From positions 1,612,001 to 1,676,000 of the forward strand of contig NZ_CP090978.1 in the NCBI RefSeq assembly GCF_021513275.1: a stretch of 64,000 nt of DNA, given 5' to 3'. The stretch's first letter is position 1; each line of letters starts with the position of its first letter. Below the pieces are notes generated by a model that was not told the origin of the DNA, made no database searches, and worked only from the letters and a program-made list of their open reading frames with translations. Origin of the DNA: Paenibacillus hexagrammi (GTDB lineage Bacteria; Bacillota; Bacilli; Paenibacillales; NBRC-103111). The position numbers and the translations under genes are program-made. Positions 27,148 through 36,839 of this stretch are shown one piece after another.

Positions 27148-28126
27148 ATGTCTGACACAGTAAAACATCCCATCTCGCACTCCACCGGGGTTTCGGTCGC
27201 TCCAGCCGTGAAGAGCAAGAAGCACGGACTGCTCAGGGAAATCGTCAAAAACAGATATCTATACCTGCTGGCATTGCCGGGACTGCTGTTTTTCCTGATC
27301 TTCAAATACATTCCGATGTTCGGCATTATCATTGCTTTTCAGAACTACTCGCCGTTTAAAGGCATCCTGCACAGCCAATGGGTCGGATTGGACCATTTTC
27401 AGCGATTTTTCTCTAATCCCGATTTTCTTATGCTATTTCGCAACACAATGGGCATCAATTTGCTCAATCTCGTGCTTTTCTTCCCGCTTCCGATTCTCTT
27501 AGCTGTGTTCTTGAATGAGCTGCGGAAGGAAATTTTGAAAAAATGGATTCAGACGATTATTTACATGCCTCACTTTTTATCTTGGGTGATTATTGCCGGT
27601 TTGACTTTCCTGTTATTCTCCAAAGGCGATGGGCTTGTGAACAAAGTGATCGAATCGTTTGGAGCTGACAAAATTGATGTATTGACGAATCCGAATGCCT
27701 TCTGGCTGATGATCGTCGTGCAGTCGATCTGGAAAGAAGCCGGCTGGGGGACGATTATTTTTCTGGCTGCCATTGCCAGCGTTGACCCGGGCTTATATGA
27801 AGCGGCAAGGATGGACGGAGCGAGCCGTCTTCGCCAGGGTTTGGCACATTACGCTTCCTGCGATCCGGAGTGTCATTATCGTCATGCTGATTCTTCGTCT
27901 GGGTCAAATGATGGATGTCGGCTTCGAGCAAATTTTCCTGATGTACAATGGGGCTGTATCGCAGGTTGCAGAAGTGTTTGACACGTATGTGTATACGGTG
28001 GGGATTAAGCAAGGACAATTCAGCTACAGCACGGCAGCGGGCTTGTTCAAATCCATCGTGGGCTTGACTTTGGTTATTCTCTCTAACAAGCTTGCCAAAA
28101 AAATGGGCGAAGAAGGCGTCTACTAA
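27148..28126 (+). CDS. Oligosaccharide ABC permease (LplB/YteP-like), frameshifted
   Basis: This is a membrane subunit of the importer whose partner follows at 28138. The N-terminal part shows the LplB-type signature YLYLLALPGLLFFLIFKYIP and a tract GIIIAFQNYSPFKGI. The frame breaks inside the EAA loop: GLYEAARMDGASR at 27805-27829 continues only after one surplus base near 27828-27831, giving RVWHITLPAIRSVIIVMLIL to 28126. Full length is about 325 residues, normal for the family. ATG 27148 has AAAGGAG eight bases upstream and follows the rhamnosidase stop by one base. Importers of this type (YtcQ-YteP-YtcP in B. subtilis) move rhamnogalacturonan oligosaccharides. Confidence 0.82.
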
Positions 28127-28137
28127 GGAGGATTCAT

Positions 28138-29004
28138 ATGAAAAAGAGTGCTGGCGACCGCTTATTTGATACCATAAACATCACCATTCTGGTTCTAATC
28201 GCCTTGTTGACGTTTTTCCCGATCTACTACGTATTCGTCGTATCCTTTACGGACCCGACCGAATTTTTACAGAAGCAATTTATCCTCTTTCCGGAGCATT
28301 GGTCGCTCGATTCCTATAAGTACTTGCTCGGGACAAAAACGTTCTTGGGCTCGATCGGCAACAGCGCCTATTTGGCCATTGTGGGAACGATTCTAAGCCT
28401 GATGGTAACAGCGGCGCTTGCTTACGCGATCTCCAGAAGGCGTCTCCCCGGTAGAAAATTGTTCTCGCTGATGATATTGCTGACGATCTTGTTCAGTCCG
28501 GGCATTATTCCTAACTATTTGCTCGTTCGGGATTTGCATTTGATCAATAATACTTGGTCGCTGATCCTGCCGGCATTAGCAAGCGGATGGAACGTCATCT
28601 TAATGCGGAGCTTCTTCTCGAGCATACCTGTTGAATTGGAGGAATCCGCATCCATTGACGGCTGTAATGATGTCACTACATTCTTCCGGATTATTCTTCC
28701 GCTCTCGCTTCCGTCCTTGGCGGCCTTTGGCTTATTCTATGCCGTTGGCTACTGGAACGCCTATTTCTCGGCGCTGCTTTATTTGAACGATGCCGATAAA
28801 TGGCCGATTCAAGTGCTGCTTCAGAATATGCTGCAAAATGCGCAAAACAGTGACCTCGGTCAGGATGCCTTTGTAGCGGCTCCTCCGGCGGAAACGCTGA
28901 AGATGGCGGCGGTGGTCGTGGCGACAATACCGATCCTGTGTGTATATCCGTTCCTGCAGAAGCACTTTGCGAAAGGGGCGATGGTCGGTTCTGTCAAAGG
29001 CTGA
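28138..29004 (+). CDS. Oligosaccharide ABC permease (LplC/YtcP-like)
   Basis: This is the second permease subunit, 288 residues with six membrane segments, starting with DTINITILVLIALLTFFPIY, the common LplC/YtcP opening. The EAA loop reads PVELEESASIDGCNDVTTFF followed by RIILPLSLPSLAAFG. AAGGAGG lies seven bases before ATG 28138, and the gene follows the LplB-type permease by 11 bases. A perfect terminator stands 14 bases after its stop. The intact frame shows the importer itself is not generally decayed. The receptor is encoded two genes further on at 31645; the ATPase must come from elsewhere. Confidence 0.9.
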   Translation: MKKSAGDRLFDTINITILVLIALLTFFPIYYVFVVSFTDPTEFLQKQFILFPEHWSLDSYKYLLGTKTFLGSIGNSAYLAIVGTILSLMVTAALAYAISRRRLPGRKLFSLMILLTILFSPGIIPNYLLVRDLHLINNTWSLILPALASGWNVILMRSFFSSIPVELEESASIDGCNDVTTFFRIILPLSLPSLAAFGLFYAVGYWNAYFSALLYLNDADKWPIQVLLQNMLQNAQNSDLGQDAFVAAPPAETLKMAAVVVATIPILCVYPFLQKHFAKGAMVGSVKG

Positions 29005-29017
29005 TGCCCCAAACGTC

Positions 29018-29054
29018 ACGATTTCGATGGATTTTCCATCGAAATCGTTTTTTT
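29018..29054 (+). terminator. Strong rho-independent terminator
   Basis: ACGATTTCGATGGA and TCCATCGAAATCGT form a perfect 14-bp stem with a TTT loop, followed by seven Ts. It ends the GH106-permease operon. Confidence 0.93.
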
Positions 29055-29102
29055 ATTACGTTATAATAACCTAATAATAACGGCTTGGAAGGTGGTGCCG
29101 AT

Positions 29103-31415
29103 TTGCTGAAACGCAGAGGCAGCTTTTATCGAAACAGCTTGGTGATGATGATGTTGATTGCGTCGATTCCCGGGATCGTGATGGGGCTTATCACCTATTG
29201 GACCGTAACCAATAAAATTGAGGGAGAGCTGCAGCGTCTGCATCGCAACAAAATCATCCAACAGGAAAAAAACGTGGAAGCGCAGTTTGCCAACCTGGAA
29301 ATGACATTCTCCCACTGGGCGTTCGAACTGAACTTGGGCAGCAAGCTGAAGAATTTAAGTTTTGTAACCGATTACAATGAAGTCCATGAGCTGTATCGAA
29401 CCTTATTGATTATAGAAGGCTCTAACCCGCTGATCGAGAAGGCATCCTTATACCTCAGCACCCCGCGTCCTGTAGTGATGAACAAGGAAGGGTACGAGTT
29501 CCAAGATGATTTGGGCACAGCTGATGCCTACTCCGATCTAATGAAACGAGAGAAATCCATGTACTGGATGGACGCTGCCGGTTTGCCGGGTGCTAACGAG
29601 TCATCGGACGGAACAACTCTGACCCTCGTGAACAAGCTTCCCGGAGGACCTGTAGAACCGTACGGCTTATTGATCGCTACCTTGAACAAAAGCAGGCTGG
29701 AAGAGCAACTCAAGACGCTGAATCCGTTGGGGGAAGGCTCTACACTGCTGCTAAATGGCGATCAACAATGGAAGATATCGTCTAACGGACAGCAAACCGA
29801 TCTGGATGTGGCGCTGGAAAACGAGTACCGGACACGAGGGTCCAATGAGGATTCCTTCCTGTTTACGTTCAATAAGGCCGTGTATTCGGTATCGATCAGT
29901 CAATTCACGAGACTTGGTATGACTTGGGTGTTCCTCTCGGCTGACCCTTTATCGGGCATCACAGCGCCGGTGCTTCTTATATCCAAAGTCATTCTTTTCG
30001 TGAGTGTCGGAGGTTTGCTGCTCGCGCTGCTGCTTTCATGGATGGGTTCCCGCAGGATCTATTCGCCACTAGAGCGGTTATTCCGCAAAATCAACCCAAG
30101 CTGGGGCCGTGAAGGTCACCGCAATGAATTTGAATGGATTGAAATGAAGTGGGAATCACTAACCCAAGAGAGCGAGAAGTTAAGAAGCAAGCTGGACCTT
30201 CAGCTGCCGGTTTTAAGAGAAGGCTTCCTGATGCAGCTGGTGCAGGGCTATTTATTCGAGCTCACAGAGTCCGATGTTCATGAGAGATGCAAGCAATTCG
30301 GACTCGATGTGGCCGGGAAGCAGGTAGGGGCCGCCGTTGTGCAGATGAGAGGCCTTAACTGGGAACGTGGAGTTCGGTTTTCCCAAGGAGATGATGAATT
30401 GGTTGCTTTCGCGGCAGGCAATATTGCCAAGGAACTCAGCGAGAACATGGACATGCCCTGTGAAATCTTGAATTTTCATGATATGACACTTGGTGTATTC
30501 ATCGCATTTCCGCTGGAGTCGAGTACCGCAGATTGCAAAGAGCGGATGCGGGAATTCGGTGAAGAATTGCTGCAAATGATCCAGCGAATTCTGAAGCTTC
30601 AAGCGGTGATTGTAACCGGCAATACGACGTCCCAAATTAGTCACGTCCCGTATCTCTTCGAAGAAACGAAGCAATTGCTGAATTTCTGGGATCTGAAGGA
30701 AAGCAATACGGTCATTGATGTGGCACAGCTCCATAAATCCTTCGCACAGCTGGAATTCCCTTATCATTTTATGCTCGAAAAAGAATTGATTCACGCCATT
30801 CGAGTGGGAGCACAGGAAGAAGCAGCGAAGCTTGTTAGGCAGTTTATGGATGAGCTGACCTCGGCGGGAGTGAAGAAACTTGTCCTTCAGCAAGGAATCA
30901 CACAGCTTGTAGGCAGCATCCAGCATGCCATGCTGCAGTCGGGCATCAATCCGATCAGCCTGTTTAACGGAGCCAACCTGTATCAAGAGCTGAACCAGCT
31001 GAACGAGCCGGATGAAATGCTTCGCTGGCTGGAGACGCGTATCGTCGGGGCTTATGTACAGGAGCTCGTAGGCAAGCAGGATTTTCAAACGAAGCAGGTT
31101 GTCGAGAACGTGCTGCTCTATATTCAGGAGAATTACAATTCGAATATATCGCTGGAATCGTGCGCGGATGAATTCGGCACCTCTCCATATTCACTTAGCC
31201 GAGCCATTAAGCAGGTGACCGGCATCAACTTTATCGATTATTTGACGAACCTGCGCATGGATCAGGCTAGAGAGCTGCTGCGCACAACTTCGCTCAAGAT
31301 CAGTGAGGTGGCCGATCGGGTGGGCTATCAGCATACGTATTTCAATCGGATTTTCAAAAAAATCGAGGGCGTCTCTCCGGGACAGTATCGAGAGCTGGCG
31401 CAAAAAGACAGCTAG
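29103..31415 (+). CDS. YesS-like membrane AraC-family regulator
   Basis: This is a 770-residue transmembrane transcription regulator. A first helix (about residues 11-30, LVMMMLIASIPGIVMGLITYW) and a second (about 285-308, KVILFVSVGGLLLALLLSW) flank an extracellular sensing domain of about 250 residues. A middle cytoplasmic region leads to two AraC-type helix-turn-helix motifs (about 670-765: ISLESCADEFGTSPYSLSRAIK and ISEVADRVGYQHTYFNRIFKK). In B. subtilis YesS of this layout activates rhamnogalacturonan genes. TTG 29103 has AAGGTGG seven bases upstream. It lies between the permease operon and the receptor gene, so it most likely senses pectin-derived sugars outside and activates both. Confidence 0.87.
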   Translation: MLKRRGSFYRNSLVMMMLIASIPGIVMGLITYWTVTNKIEGELQRLHRNKIIQQEKNVEAQFANLEMTFSHWAFELNLGSKLKNLSFVTDYNEVHELYRTLLIIEGSNPLIEKASLYLSTPRPVVMNKEGYEFQDDLGTADAYSDLMKREKSMYWMDAAGLPGANESSDGTTLTLVNKLPGGPVEPYGLLIATLNKSRLEEQLKTLNPLGEGSTLLLNGDQQWKISSNGQQTDLDVALENEYRTRGSNEDSFLFTFNKAVYSVSISQFTRLGMTWVFLSADPLSGITAPVLLISKVILFVSVGGLLLALLLSWMGSRRIYSPLERLFRKINPSWGREGHRNEFEWIEMKWESLTQESEKLRSKLDLQLPVLREGFLMQLVQGYLFELTESDVHERCKQFGLDVAGKQVGAAVVQMRGLNWERGVRFSQGDDELVAFAAGNIAKELSENMDMPCEILNFHDMTLGVFIAFPLESSTADCKERMREFGEELLQMIQRILKLQAVIVTGNTTSQISHVPYLFEETKQLLNFWDLKESNTVIDVAQLHKSFAQLEFPYHFMLEKELIHAIRVGAQEEAAKLVRQFMDELTSAGVKKLVLQQGITQLVGSIQHAMLQSGINPISLFNGANLYQELNQLNEPDEMLRWLETRIVGAYVQELVGKQDFQTKQVVENVLLYIQENYNSNISLESCADEFGTSPYSLSRAIKQVTGINFIDYLTNLRMDQARELLRTTSLKISEVADRVGYQHTYFNRIFKKIEGVSPGQYRELAQKDS

Positions 31416-31423
31416 CCGCTTAT

Positions 31424-31477
31424 ACCGCTTCCGCGAACGGATTCATGGCATGAATCCTTGTGCGGAGGCGGTTTGTC
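31424..31477 (+). terminator. Rho-independent terminator
   Basis: A long hairpin has an outer stem ACCGCTTCCGC / GCGGAGGCGGT and an inner stem GGATTCAT / ATGAATCC, followed by TTGTCTT. It ends the regulator gene. Confidence 0.75.
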
Positions 31478-31644
31478 TTGCTATACCTGGCATCCTTGCA
31501 AGGAATGTATAGAGTGCAACAAAGGATAAAAAGCGCTTTGAAGGCGGTTGCAAGAAAGTTTGGTTGTCGGGAAGATGGGATTCCCGTACGATTTGAATCA
31601 TAGCACAAGCCAATTCAAATCAAGTTTAAGGGGATGAATCAACC

Positions 31645-33192
31645 ATGACGTTTCGAGTCAAAAAGAAAGCAATGCTAGGTTTGACAACGATGTTGATCGC
31701 GGCGACAGCACTGACGGCCTGCGGCAGCAAAACAGAGAATGCGCCATCAGCTTCAGCAGGTACAGATAACGCACCATTAGATGTAAATATTATGACGATT
31801 CTGCTGAGTGCTAATCCGCCGGCAAATGATAACGCTATCAAACAAGCGATCGAGAAGGCGACGAATTCGAAGCTCAACATTCAGTGGGTCTCTGCCAACA
31901 GCTATCCCGACAAGCTGAACGTAACGTTGGCATCCGGTGATATCCCTGAGCTCATCTACATCCCGGATCCGTTTACATCTGTTTTCCGCGGAATGGTTCA
32001 GCAGGGAGCTTTTTGGGATCTGACTGATTACATCAAGGATTATCCGAATCTGACAAGCAAGATTTCCAAGACAGCCTGGGGTCTGACGAAGATGGAAGAC
32101 GGCAAGAATTACGCGATTCCTCGTCCTCGTCCTACGGAGGGAGATACTTTCTTCATTTTCCGCAAGGATTGGCTCGATAATTTGGGTCTGAAAGTTCCAA
32201 CAACCACTGATGAGCTCTATCAAGTGTATAAAGCCTTCACCGAGAATGACCCGGATAAGAACGGTAAGAATGACACAATCGGATTGGCTGTCAACGCTAC
32301 TAATGGAGATAAAGTATCCGACACATTGGGACAGGTGGAGAACTCCTTTGCAGGTTCCAATGGGGATTGGAAATGGACGAACGATCAAATGGTGTTCAAG
32401 GCGTTCCAGCCTGAAGAGCATAAAGCTCTTGAATTTATGACCAAGCTGTATAAAGAGAAATTGATTCCGGAAGACTTCGCTTCACTGAAAACGAGCCAGG
32501 TCAAGGATCTTGTGAAGACTGGCAAGGCCGGAGGTTTTGTAGACAAAACAGGAACAGTCGTGTCCGACTATCTGAACGATCTCAAAAAGATCGATTCCAA
32601 GGTGAAAGAAACGGACTTCTATCCGGCAACCAATATTAACGGCTATAACCCTAAAGGTCCTGGTTTCTCAGGTGTCCTGGCTATTCCAAAAACAGTGAAA
32701 GAAGATAAAATGAAACGCATCCTGAAATTGGTCGATACTTGGATGAACGAAGATGTATTCGCCATCCAATCGTACGGCATGGAAGGCGTTGACCACACCG
32801 TAAAAGACGGCGTGAAGGTCGTTGATTCGAAGAAGCTCGCAGATGACGGCGGACCGGACTTCAACCAAATCGTGTATGTAGCCGATCCATATGCCAGCAC
32901 CGTGAAAAACTTCTTCCAGAAGGATACACAGGAACTCTACAGGAAAATTCAAGACGAACGTGCCAAAACGAGCCAAGCGGATATCAGCATCGGCTTGTAC
33001 TCCCCAACGGCTATGCAGTACTTGCCGGAGCTTCAAAAGAAAGTGCTGGATATGAAGGTAAAGGTCATTCTAGGTAAAGAAACGCTGGATGCATGGGATG
33101 AATTCGTCAAGCAGACGCAAGCTGATCCGAATGTCGTGAAGATGAGCCAAGAGATGACGGATGCGTACAAGAAGCGTATCGCTGCGAAATAA
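31645..33192 (+). CDS. LplA/YtcQ-like substrate-binding lipoprotein
   Basis: This is a 515-residue extracellular receptor with a lipoprotein signal: basic start, hydrophobic stretch and lipobox ALTAC at about residue 28. The mature part shows the LplA/YtcQ pattern LASGDIPELIYIPDP and KDWLDNLGLKVPTTTDELYQVYKAF, together with the family Ca-site-like DPDKNGKNDTIG. AAGGGGATG precedes ATG 31645. It almost certainly serves the permeases at 27148 and 28138, from which it is separated by the regulator gene and a terminator, so it has its own transcript. The neighbouring GH106 and GH105 enzymes point to rhamnogalacturonan-I oligosaccharides as the cargo. Confidence 0.9.
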   Translation: MTFRVKKKAMLGLTTMLIAATALTACGSKTENAPSASAGTDNAPLDVNIMTILLSANPPANDNAIKQAIEKATNSKLNIQWVSANSYPDKLNVTLASGDIPELIYIPDPFTSVFRGMVQQGAFWDLTDYIKDYPNLTSKISKTAWGLTKMEDGKNYAIPRPRPTEGDTFFIFRKDWLDNLGLKVPTTTDELYQVYKAFTENDPDKNGKNDTIGLAVNATNGDKVSDTLGQVENSFAGSNGDWKWTNDQMVFKAFQPEEHKALEFMTKLYKEKLIPEDFASLKTSQVKDLVKTGKAGGFVDKTGTVVSDYLNDLKKIDSKVKETDFYPATNINGYNPKGPGFSGVLAIPKTVKEDKMKRILKLVDTWMNEDVFAIQSYGMEGVDHTVKDGVKVVDSKKLADDGGPDFNQIVYVADPYASTVKNFFQKDTQELYRKIQDERAKTSQADISIGLYSPTAMQYLPELQKKVLDMKVKVILGKETLDAWDEFVKQTQADPNVVKMSQEMTDAYKKRIAAK

Positions 33193-33205
33193 AAATCGGT
33201 GAGCA

Positions 33206-33236
33206 GACTCCCGCGCTTGAAGGTGCGGGAGTCTCT
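33206..33236 (+). terminator. Hairpin between receptor and GH105 gene
   Basis: GACTCCCGC and GCGGGAGTC form a 9-bp stem with no U-tract. It is probably an RNA-stabilising or attenuating hairpin favouring receptor mRNA. Confidence 0.5.
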
Positions 33237-33264
33237 GCGCATCAGAGAGAGGAGTGAACGATAC

Positions 33265-35451
33265 ATGGGATATGTGGAAGAGAATGATGCTGTGTTTCAT
33301 AAATGCCAGTCGGATGTGAAAGAGGTGCTGGGGACGATTGCGCAGAGATATATCGGGGCGAATCCCGCCCATCCGTACGTCTACCGGTTGTTTAGCAAGG
33401 ACAGTTTTACGCGCACTCATGATTACCGCTATGTGATGAATGTTGAGGATAGGTGGGACAGCATCCATAACGGAGATTTCGTATATGCTTGGGCAAAGCT
33501 GTGGAGCGATCAGTCTGTGGAGCTGAACTTTGCCATAAACTGCTTCAGTCCTGTCCGCATCTATATGAATGGCGAATGTGTGTTTACTTCAAATATCTCC
33601 GATGAGATGGCCCCCGAGCGGAAGAACCCGTTTCGCGCCGCTGTGCAGAAGGGCTGGAACCATGTAATCCTACAGTTTGAAAAAACGGCAAACGGCTGCG
33701 GAGGGATATTCGGAACAGGCTCGTACAAAAACTTCCCGCTTCACTTTATCAGTCCTACCAAGGAACGTGACGGACAAGAAGGCTGGATTTATTCGGAACC
33801 GACTACGGCCTCCGTGGAGCAGGTCATGGCGGAGGGTCTGCTGGAAAATGGGAGCCTTATAAGCTGGCATCCCAATCTGAAATGGGACGAGGACGCCGCT
33901 GCTCGGGGAGTTTTCGATAGATTGTTCGGCACTGAGCCTGGTCGTGAGGCGATTGCCTGGACGAGAGTGCATAGCATGTCGCCGCAGGAGCTTACGAGCC
34001 GCTGGCAGGGGACGCATGACGGCGCCATATGCATCTTGGTTAACGGTAACAAAGTCTACGAGTGCAAGGAGGAGCATGGCGAATTCCAGATCGAAATTCC
34101 GCTTCGATTCGGGGATAACGAGCTTGTTGTCCGTTCTGCTTGCAGAGGCGGCAAATGGGGGTTCAAGCTTATGCTGGAGCCAATGGCAGAGGAAGCTTCT
34201 CTTTCCATGGCGGCTCCATTCCAGGTAGAGGGATTAACGGATCACTGGCTGTACTTAGGAACCTTTGAGGAAGGCAAAGCGCCTAAACCGGAGGAGTTGA
34301 GGAAGAGGAATCAAGTGTTTGACGATGGCAAGGAAGGCACGTATTGGCGAGCGGACCAGCGGAATACATGGGTGAGACCCTATTTGGAAAACGCGCTGTT
34401 TGCCAAATGGAATTATCCGTTAGGCGTGACGTTATACGGGCTTCTCCAAACAGGTGCAGCTCTGGAGCGAGAGGATTATATTTCATATGTGTTGAAACAT
34501 ATTGAACAGAGCGCATCGTTCGACGAGTATGCCCTTTGGGATGCTGGTCAGTACGGAGCACCCGGGGTGAATAACCAGTTGGCCTTGATCGACAGCTTGG
34601 ATGATTGCGGTTCCTTCGGAGCGACCATGCTGGCTGCGCTGGGGTATGGGGATGTGGACGGCGCCGCGACGACGGCTGCGCGCATTGCGGACTATATGGC
34701 TCATGTTCAAGACAGACTGCCGAGCGGTGCGCTGTACCGGGTCCGCGGGAGTGTGGATTTTATGAAGGACACCCTTTGGTGTGACGATCTATATATGAGT
34801 GTCCCATTCCTATGCAGGTACTCAGCTTTCGCACAGGATGATGCTTACTTGAACGATGCCGTCCGGCAAATCCTGCTTTATAAGGAGTATTTATACATGC
34901 CGGAGCAGCAGATCATGTCGCATGTCTATGACTTTAAATCCAACAGGCCGACGCTGGTTCCATGGGGGCGCGGGAACGGTTGGGTACTATTTTCGTTGGC
35001 GGAGCTGCTTGATGCTTTGCCGGCGAAGCACGAGCAGCGTGAACAATTGTTAATCTTCTATCGGCAATTATGTGAAGGGTACTTGCGGCTTCAGGGCAGC
35101 GGCGGATTATGGCATCAGGTTTTGACCGACCCTGAGTCCTACGAAGAAACCTCTTGCACGTCCATGTTCTTGTATGCATTTGCTAAAGGAATTCAGAACG
35201 GCTGGCTCCCTGAAAAAGAAGCACCTGCTTATGTGCAAGCGGTTCTGAAAGGCTGGACTGGGCTAACCAAGACCAGCATCGATAAATTTGGCAACATATA
35301 TGGAGTTTGCAGAGGTTCGGGGTACTCCTTTTCAGGACGGTATTATAAGGATGATCTGTCTTGGCTGCTCAACGATACGCACGGAATCGGCATTGTTATG
35401 CTAGCCGGCGTGGAAGTGATGAAGCTGCAGCGCAGGTTGTCTGCCCGTTAA
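33265..35451 (+). CDS. GH88/GH105 unsaturated rhamnogalacturonyl hydrolase-like protein
   Basis: This is a 728-residue protein. Its C-terminal half (from about residue 350) matches the GH105 alpha6/alpha6 barrel: VPWGRGNGWVLFSLAELL, QEETSCTSMFLYAFAKGI-like ETSCTSMFLYAFAKGI, and GSGYSFSGRYYKDDLSW with NDTHGIGIVMLAGVE at the end. GH105 enzymes (YteR, YesR) remove unsaturated galacturonic acid from rhamnogalacturonan fragments made by lyases. The N-terminal half carries beta-sandwich modules of unclear function, which makes the protein about twice the length of YteR. There is no signal peptide. ATG 33265 has AGAGGAG 11 bases upstream; the frame is open further back without a better site. Confidence 0.85.
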   Translation: MGYVEENDAVFHKCQSDVKEVLGTIAQRYIGANPAHPYVYRLFSKDSFTRTHDYRYVMNVEDRWDSIHNGDFVYAWAKLWSDQSVELNFAINCFSPVRIYMNGECVFTSNISDEMAPERKNPFRAAVQKGWNHVILQFEKTANGCGGIFGTGSYKNFPLHFISPTKERDGQEGWIYSEPTTASVEQVMAEGLLENGSLISWHPNLKWDEDAAARGVFDRLFGTEPGREAIAWTRVHSMSPQELTSRWQGTHDGAICILVNGNKVYECKEEHGEFQIEIPLRFGDNELVVRSACRGGKWGFKLMLEPMAEEASLSMAAPFQVEGLTDHWLYLGTFEEGKAPKPEELRKRNQVFDDGKEGTYWRADQRNTWVRPYLENALFAKWNYPLGVTLYGLLQTGAALEREDYISYVLKHIEQSASFDEYALWDAGQYGAPGVNNQLALIDSLDDCGSFGATMLAALGYGDVDGAATTAARIADYMAHVQDRLPSGALYRVRGSVDFMKDTLWCDDLYMSVPFLCRYSAFAQDDAYLNDAVRQILLYKEYLYMPEQQIMSHVYDFKSNRPTLVPWGRGNGWVLFSLAELLDALPAKHEQREQLLIFYRQLCEGYLRLQGSGGLWHQVLTDPESYEETSCTSMFLYAFAKGIQNGWLPEKEAPAYVQAVLKGWTGLTKTSIDKFGNIYGVCRGSGYSFSGRYYKDDLSWLLNDTHGIGIVMLAGVEVMKLQRRLSAR

Positions 35452-35489
35452 ACGTGAAGAAAATAAGACTACAGCACGCATCTATATCC

Positions 35490-35531
35490 AGCACTTTTTT
35501 GTCCTCCATGACAAAAAGGTGCTCTTTTTTG
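35490..35531 (+). terminator. Strong rho-independent terminator
   Basis: AGCACTTTTTTGTC and GACAAAAAGGTGCT form a stem with one mismatch, followed by six Ts. It ends the rhamnogalacturonan locus. Confidence 0.88.
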
Positions 35532-35539
35532 TAAATGAA

Positions 35540-35553
35540 TGAATTCGCTTTCA
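35540..35553 (+). promoter_or_regulatory. cre-like site upstream of xylF
   Basis: TGAATTCGCTTTCA matches the cre consensus at 13 of 14 positions, about 150 bases before xylF. Confidence 0.55.
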
Positions 35554-35640
35554 TTTTACAGCTAAAGGAATGCTGATGAACAGCAAATACGTGCGGGTCT
35601 GCGTCATATCATCTCCCGGTAGCCTTTGCTACACTTAATT

Positions 35641-35654
35641 TGTAAGCGTGAACA
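35641..35654 (+). promoter_or_regulatory. Second cre-like site upstream of xylF
   Basis: TGTAAGCGTGAACA matches the cre consensus at 13 of 14 positions and lies 34 bases before the xylF start, near the expected transcription start. Two sites suggest strong glucose repression. Confidence 0.6.
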
Positions 35655-35687
35655 AAACAAATCAAAGCAAAAGGGGCGAGTTTGGTC

Positions 35688-36787
35688 ATGAACAAATGGA
35701 AAAAAGAAGCGGCATGGGGCTAGCTGTTGTTTTGCTGGCTGCTGCTGTCGCGGGCTGCGGCGTCGTATCGGATAACGGAGGCAGCAAAGAAACCGGTCAA
35801 GCGTCATCCGGCAAGAAAAGTGATGGTAAAATTGTCATCGGTATGTCAATGGACACGCTGAAGGAAGAACGCTGGCAGAAAGATCGCGACATCTTCTCGG
35901 CAAAGGTCAAGGAGCTGGGCGGAGAAGTGAAAGTTCTTGCCGCTAACGGTGATGATGCGACTCAAATGAGCCAGGCTGAGCAACTGATCTCGCAGGGCGT
36001 TAATGTACTGGTGGTCATCCCTCACAACGCCGAAGCGACAGCTCAAATCGTAGAAAAGGCCCATAAAGAAGGGATTAAGGTAATCTCTTACGACCGTTTG
36101 ATCAAAAATTCGGACGTAGATTACTATGTTTCGTTCGACAACGTGCGCGTAGGTGAAATGCAGGCGAAGGCCATTACGGACAAGGTGTCCAAAGGAAACT
36201 TTGTCTACATTGGCGGCGCGGATACGGACAATAACGCCATCTTGTTCAAGCAAGGAGCGATGAATATTCTCAAGCCGCTTCAGGACAAAGGCGATATTAA
36301 AATCGTGTACGATCAATTCTCGAAAGACTGGAAGCCGGAAGAAGCTCTCAAAAACATGGAGAATGCGCTGACGGCTAACAATAATAATATTCAAGCGGTC
36401 GTTGCCGCGAATGACGGCACGGCAGGCGGAGCTATTCAGGCGCTCACAGCACAAGGGCTTGCAGGCAAAATTCCAGTGTCCGGGCAAGATGCAGACCTTG
36501 CGGCGGTACAACGCATTGCCGAAGGCAAGCAGACGATGACGGTTTACAAGCCGATCAATGCCATTGCAACGAAAGCAGCGGAAATGGCGATTTCTTTGGC
36601 GAAGGACGGCAAGGTCGACGGAGCGGATAAGAAAGTGAACAACGGCAAAATCGACGTTCCTTCCATTCTATTGGATCCGATCTCCGTGGATAAAAACAAC
36701 TTGATGGACACGGTCATCAAAGACGGTTTCCACAAAGTCGAAGACGTATTCAAAAATGTTCCTAAAGAGAACTGGCCTAAACAATAA
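35688..36787 (+). CDS. xylF: D-xylose-binding lipoprotein XylF, probable frameshift in the signal peptide
   Basis: This is the receptor of the xylose ABC importer encoded with xylG and xylH. The mature part follows E. coli XylF closely (ERWQKDRDIF, TQMSQAEQLI, YDRLIKNSDVDYYVSFDN). ATG 35688 has AAAGGGG at good spacing and gives MNKWKKEAAWG, then stops at once. Adding one G to the G4 run 35716-35719 continues it into LAVVLLAAAVAGCG, a typical lipobox. An alternative that needs no correction is ATG 35696 in the main frame, giving a shorter lipoprotein signal but with poor ribosome-site spacing. Two cre-like sites precede the gene. A terminator after the stop probably lets the receptor outnumber the other subunits. 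Confidence 0.87.
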
Positions 36788-36799
36788 GTGGGTGTAGAG

Positions 36800-36832
36800 G
36801 TAAAGGCGGCTTGTTGCAGTCGCCTTTACTCA
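36800..36832 (+). terminator. Hairpin terminator after xylF (first of two identical copies)
   Basis: GTAAAGGCG and CGCCTTTAC form a 9-bp stem around a 12-base loop. An identical 31-base copy occurs at 37009-37039 on the other side of the repeat element. Confidence 0.75.
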
Positions 36833-36839
36833 GTTTGTC

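Noticed and set aside
30252..31088. Minus-strand open frame of 278 codons inside the YesS-like regulator
   Set aside because: It is antisense to a clear AraC-family protein and lacks a start signal and similarity.
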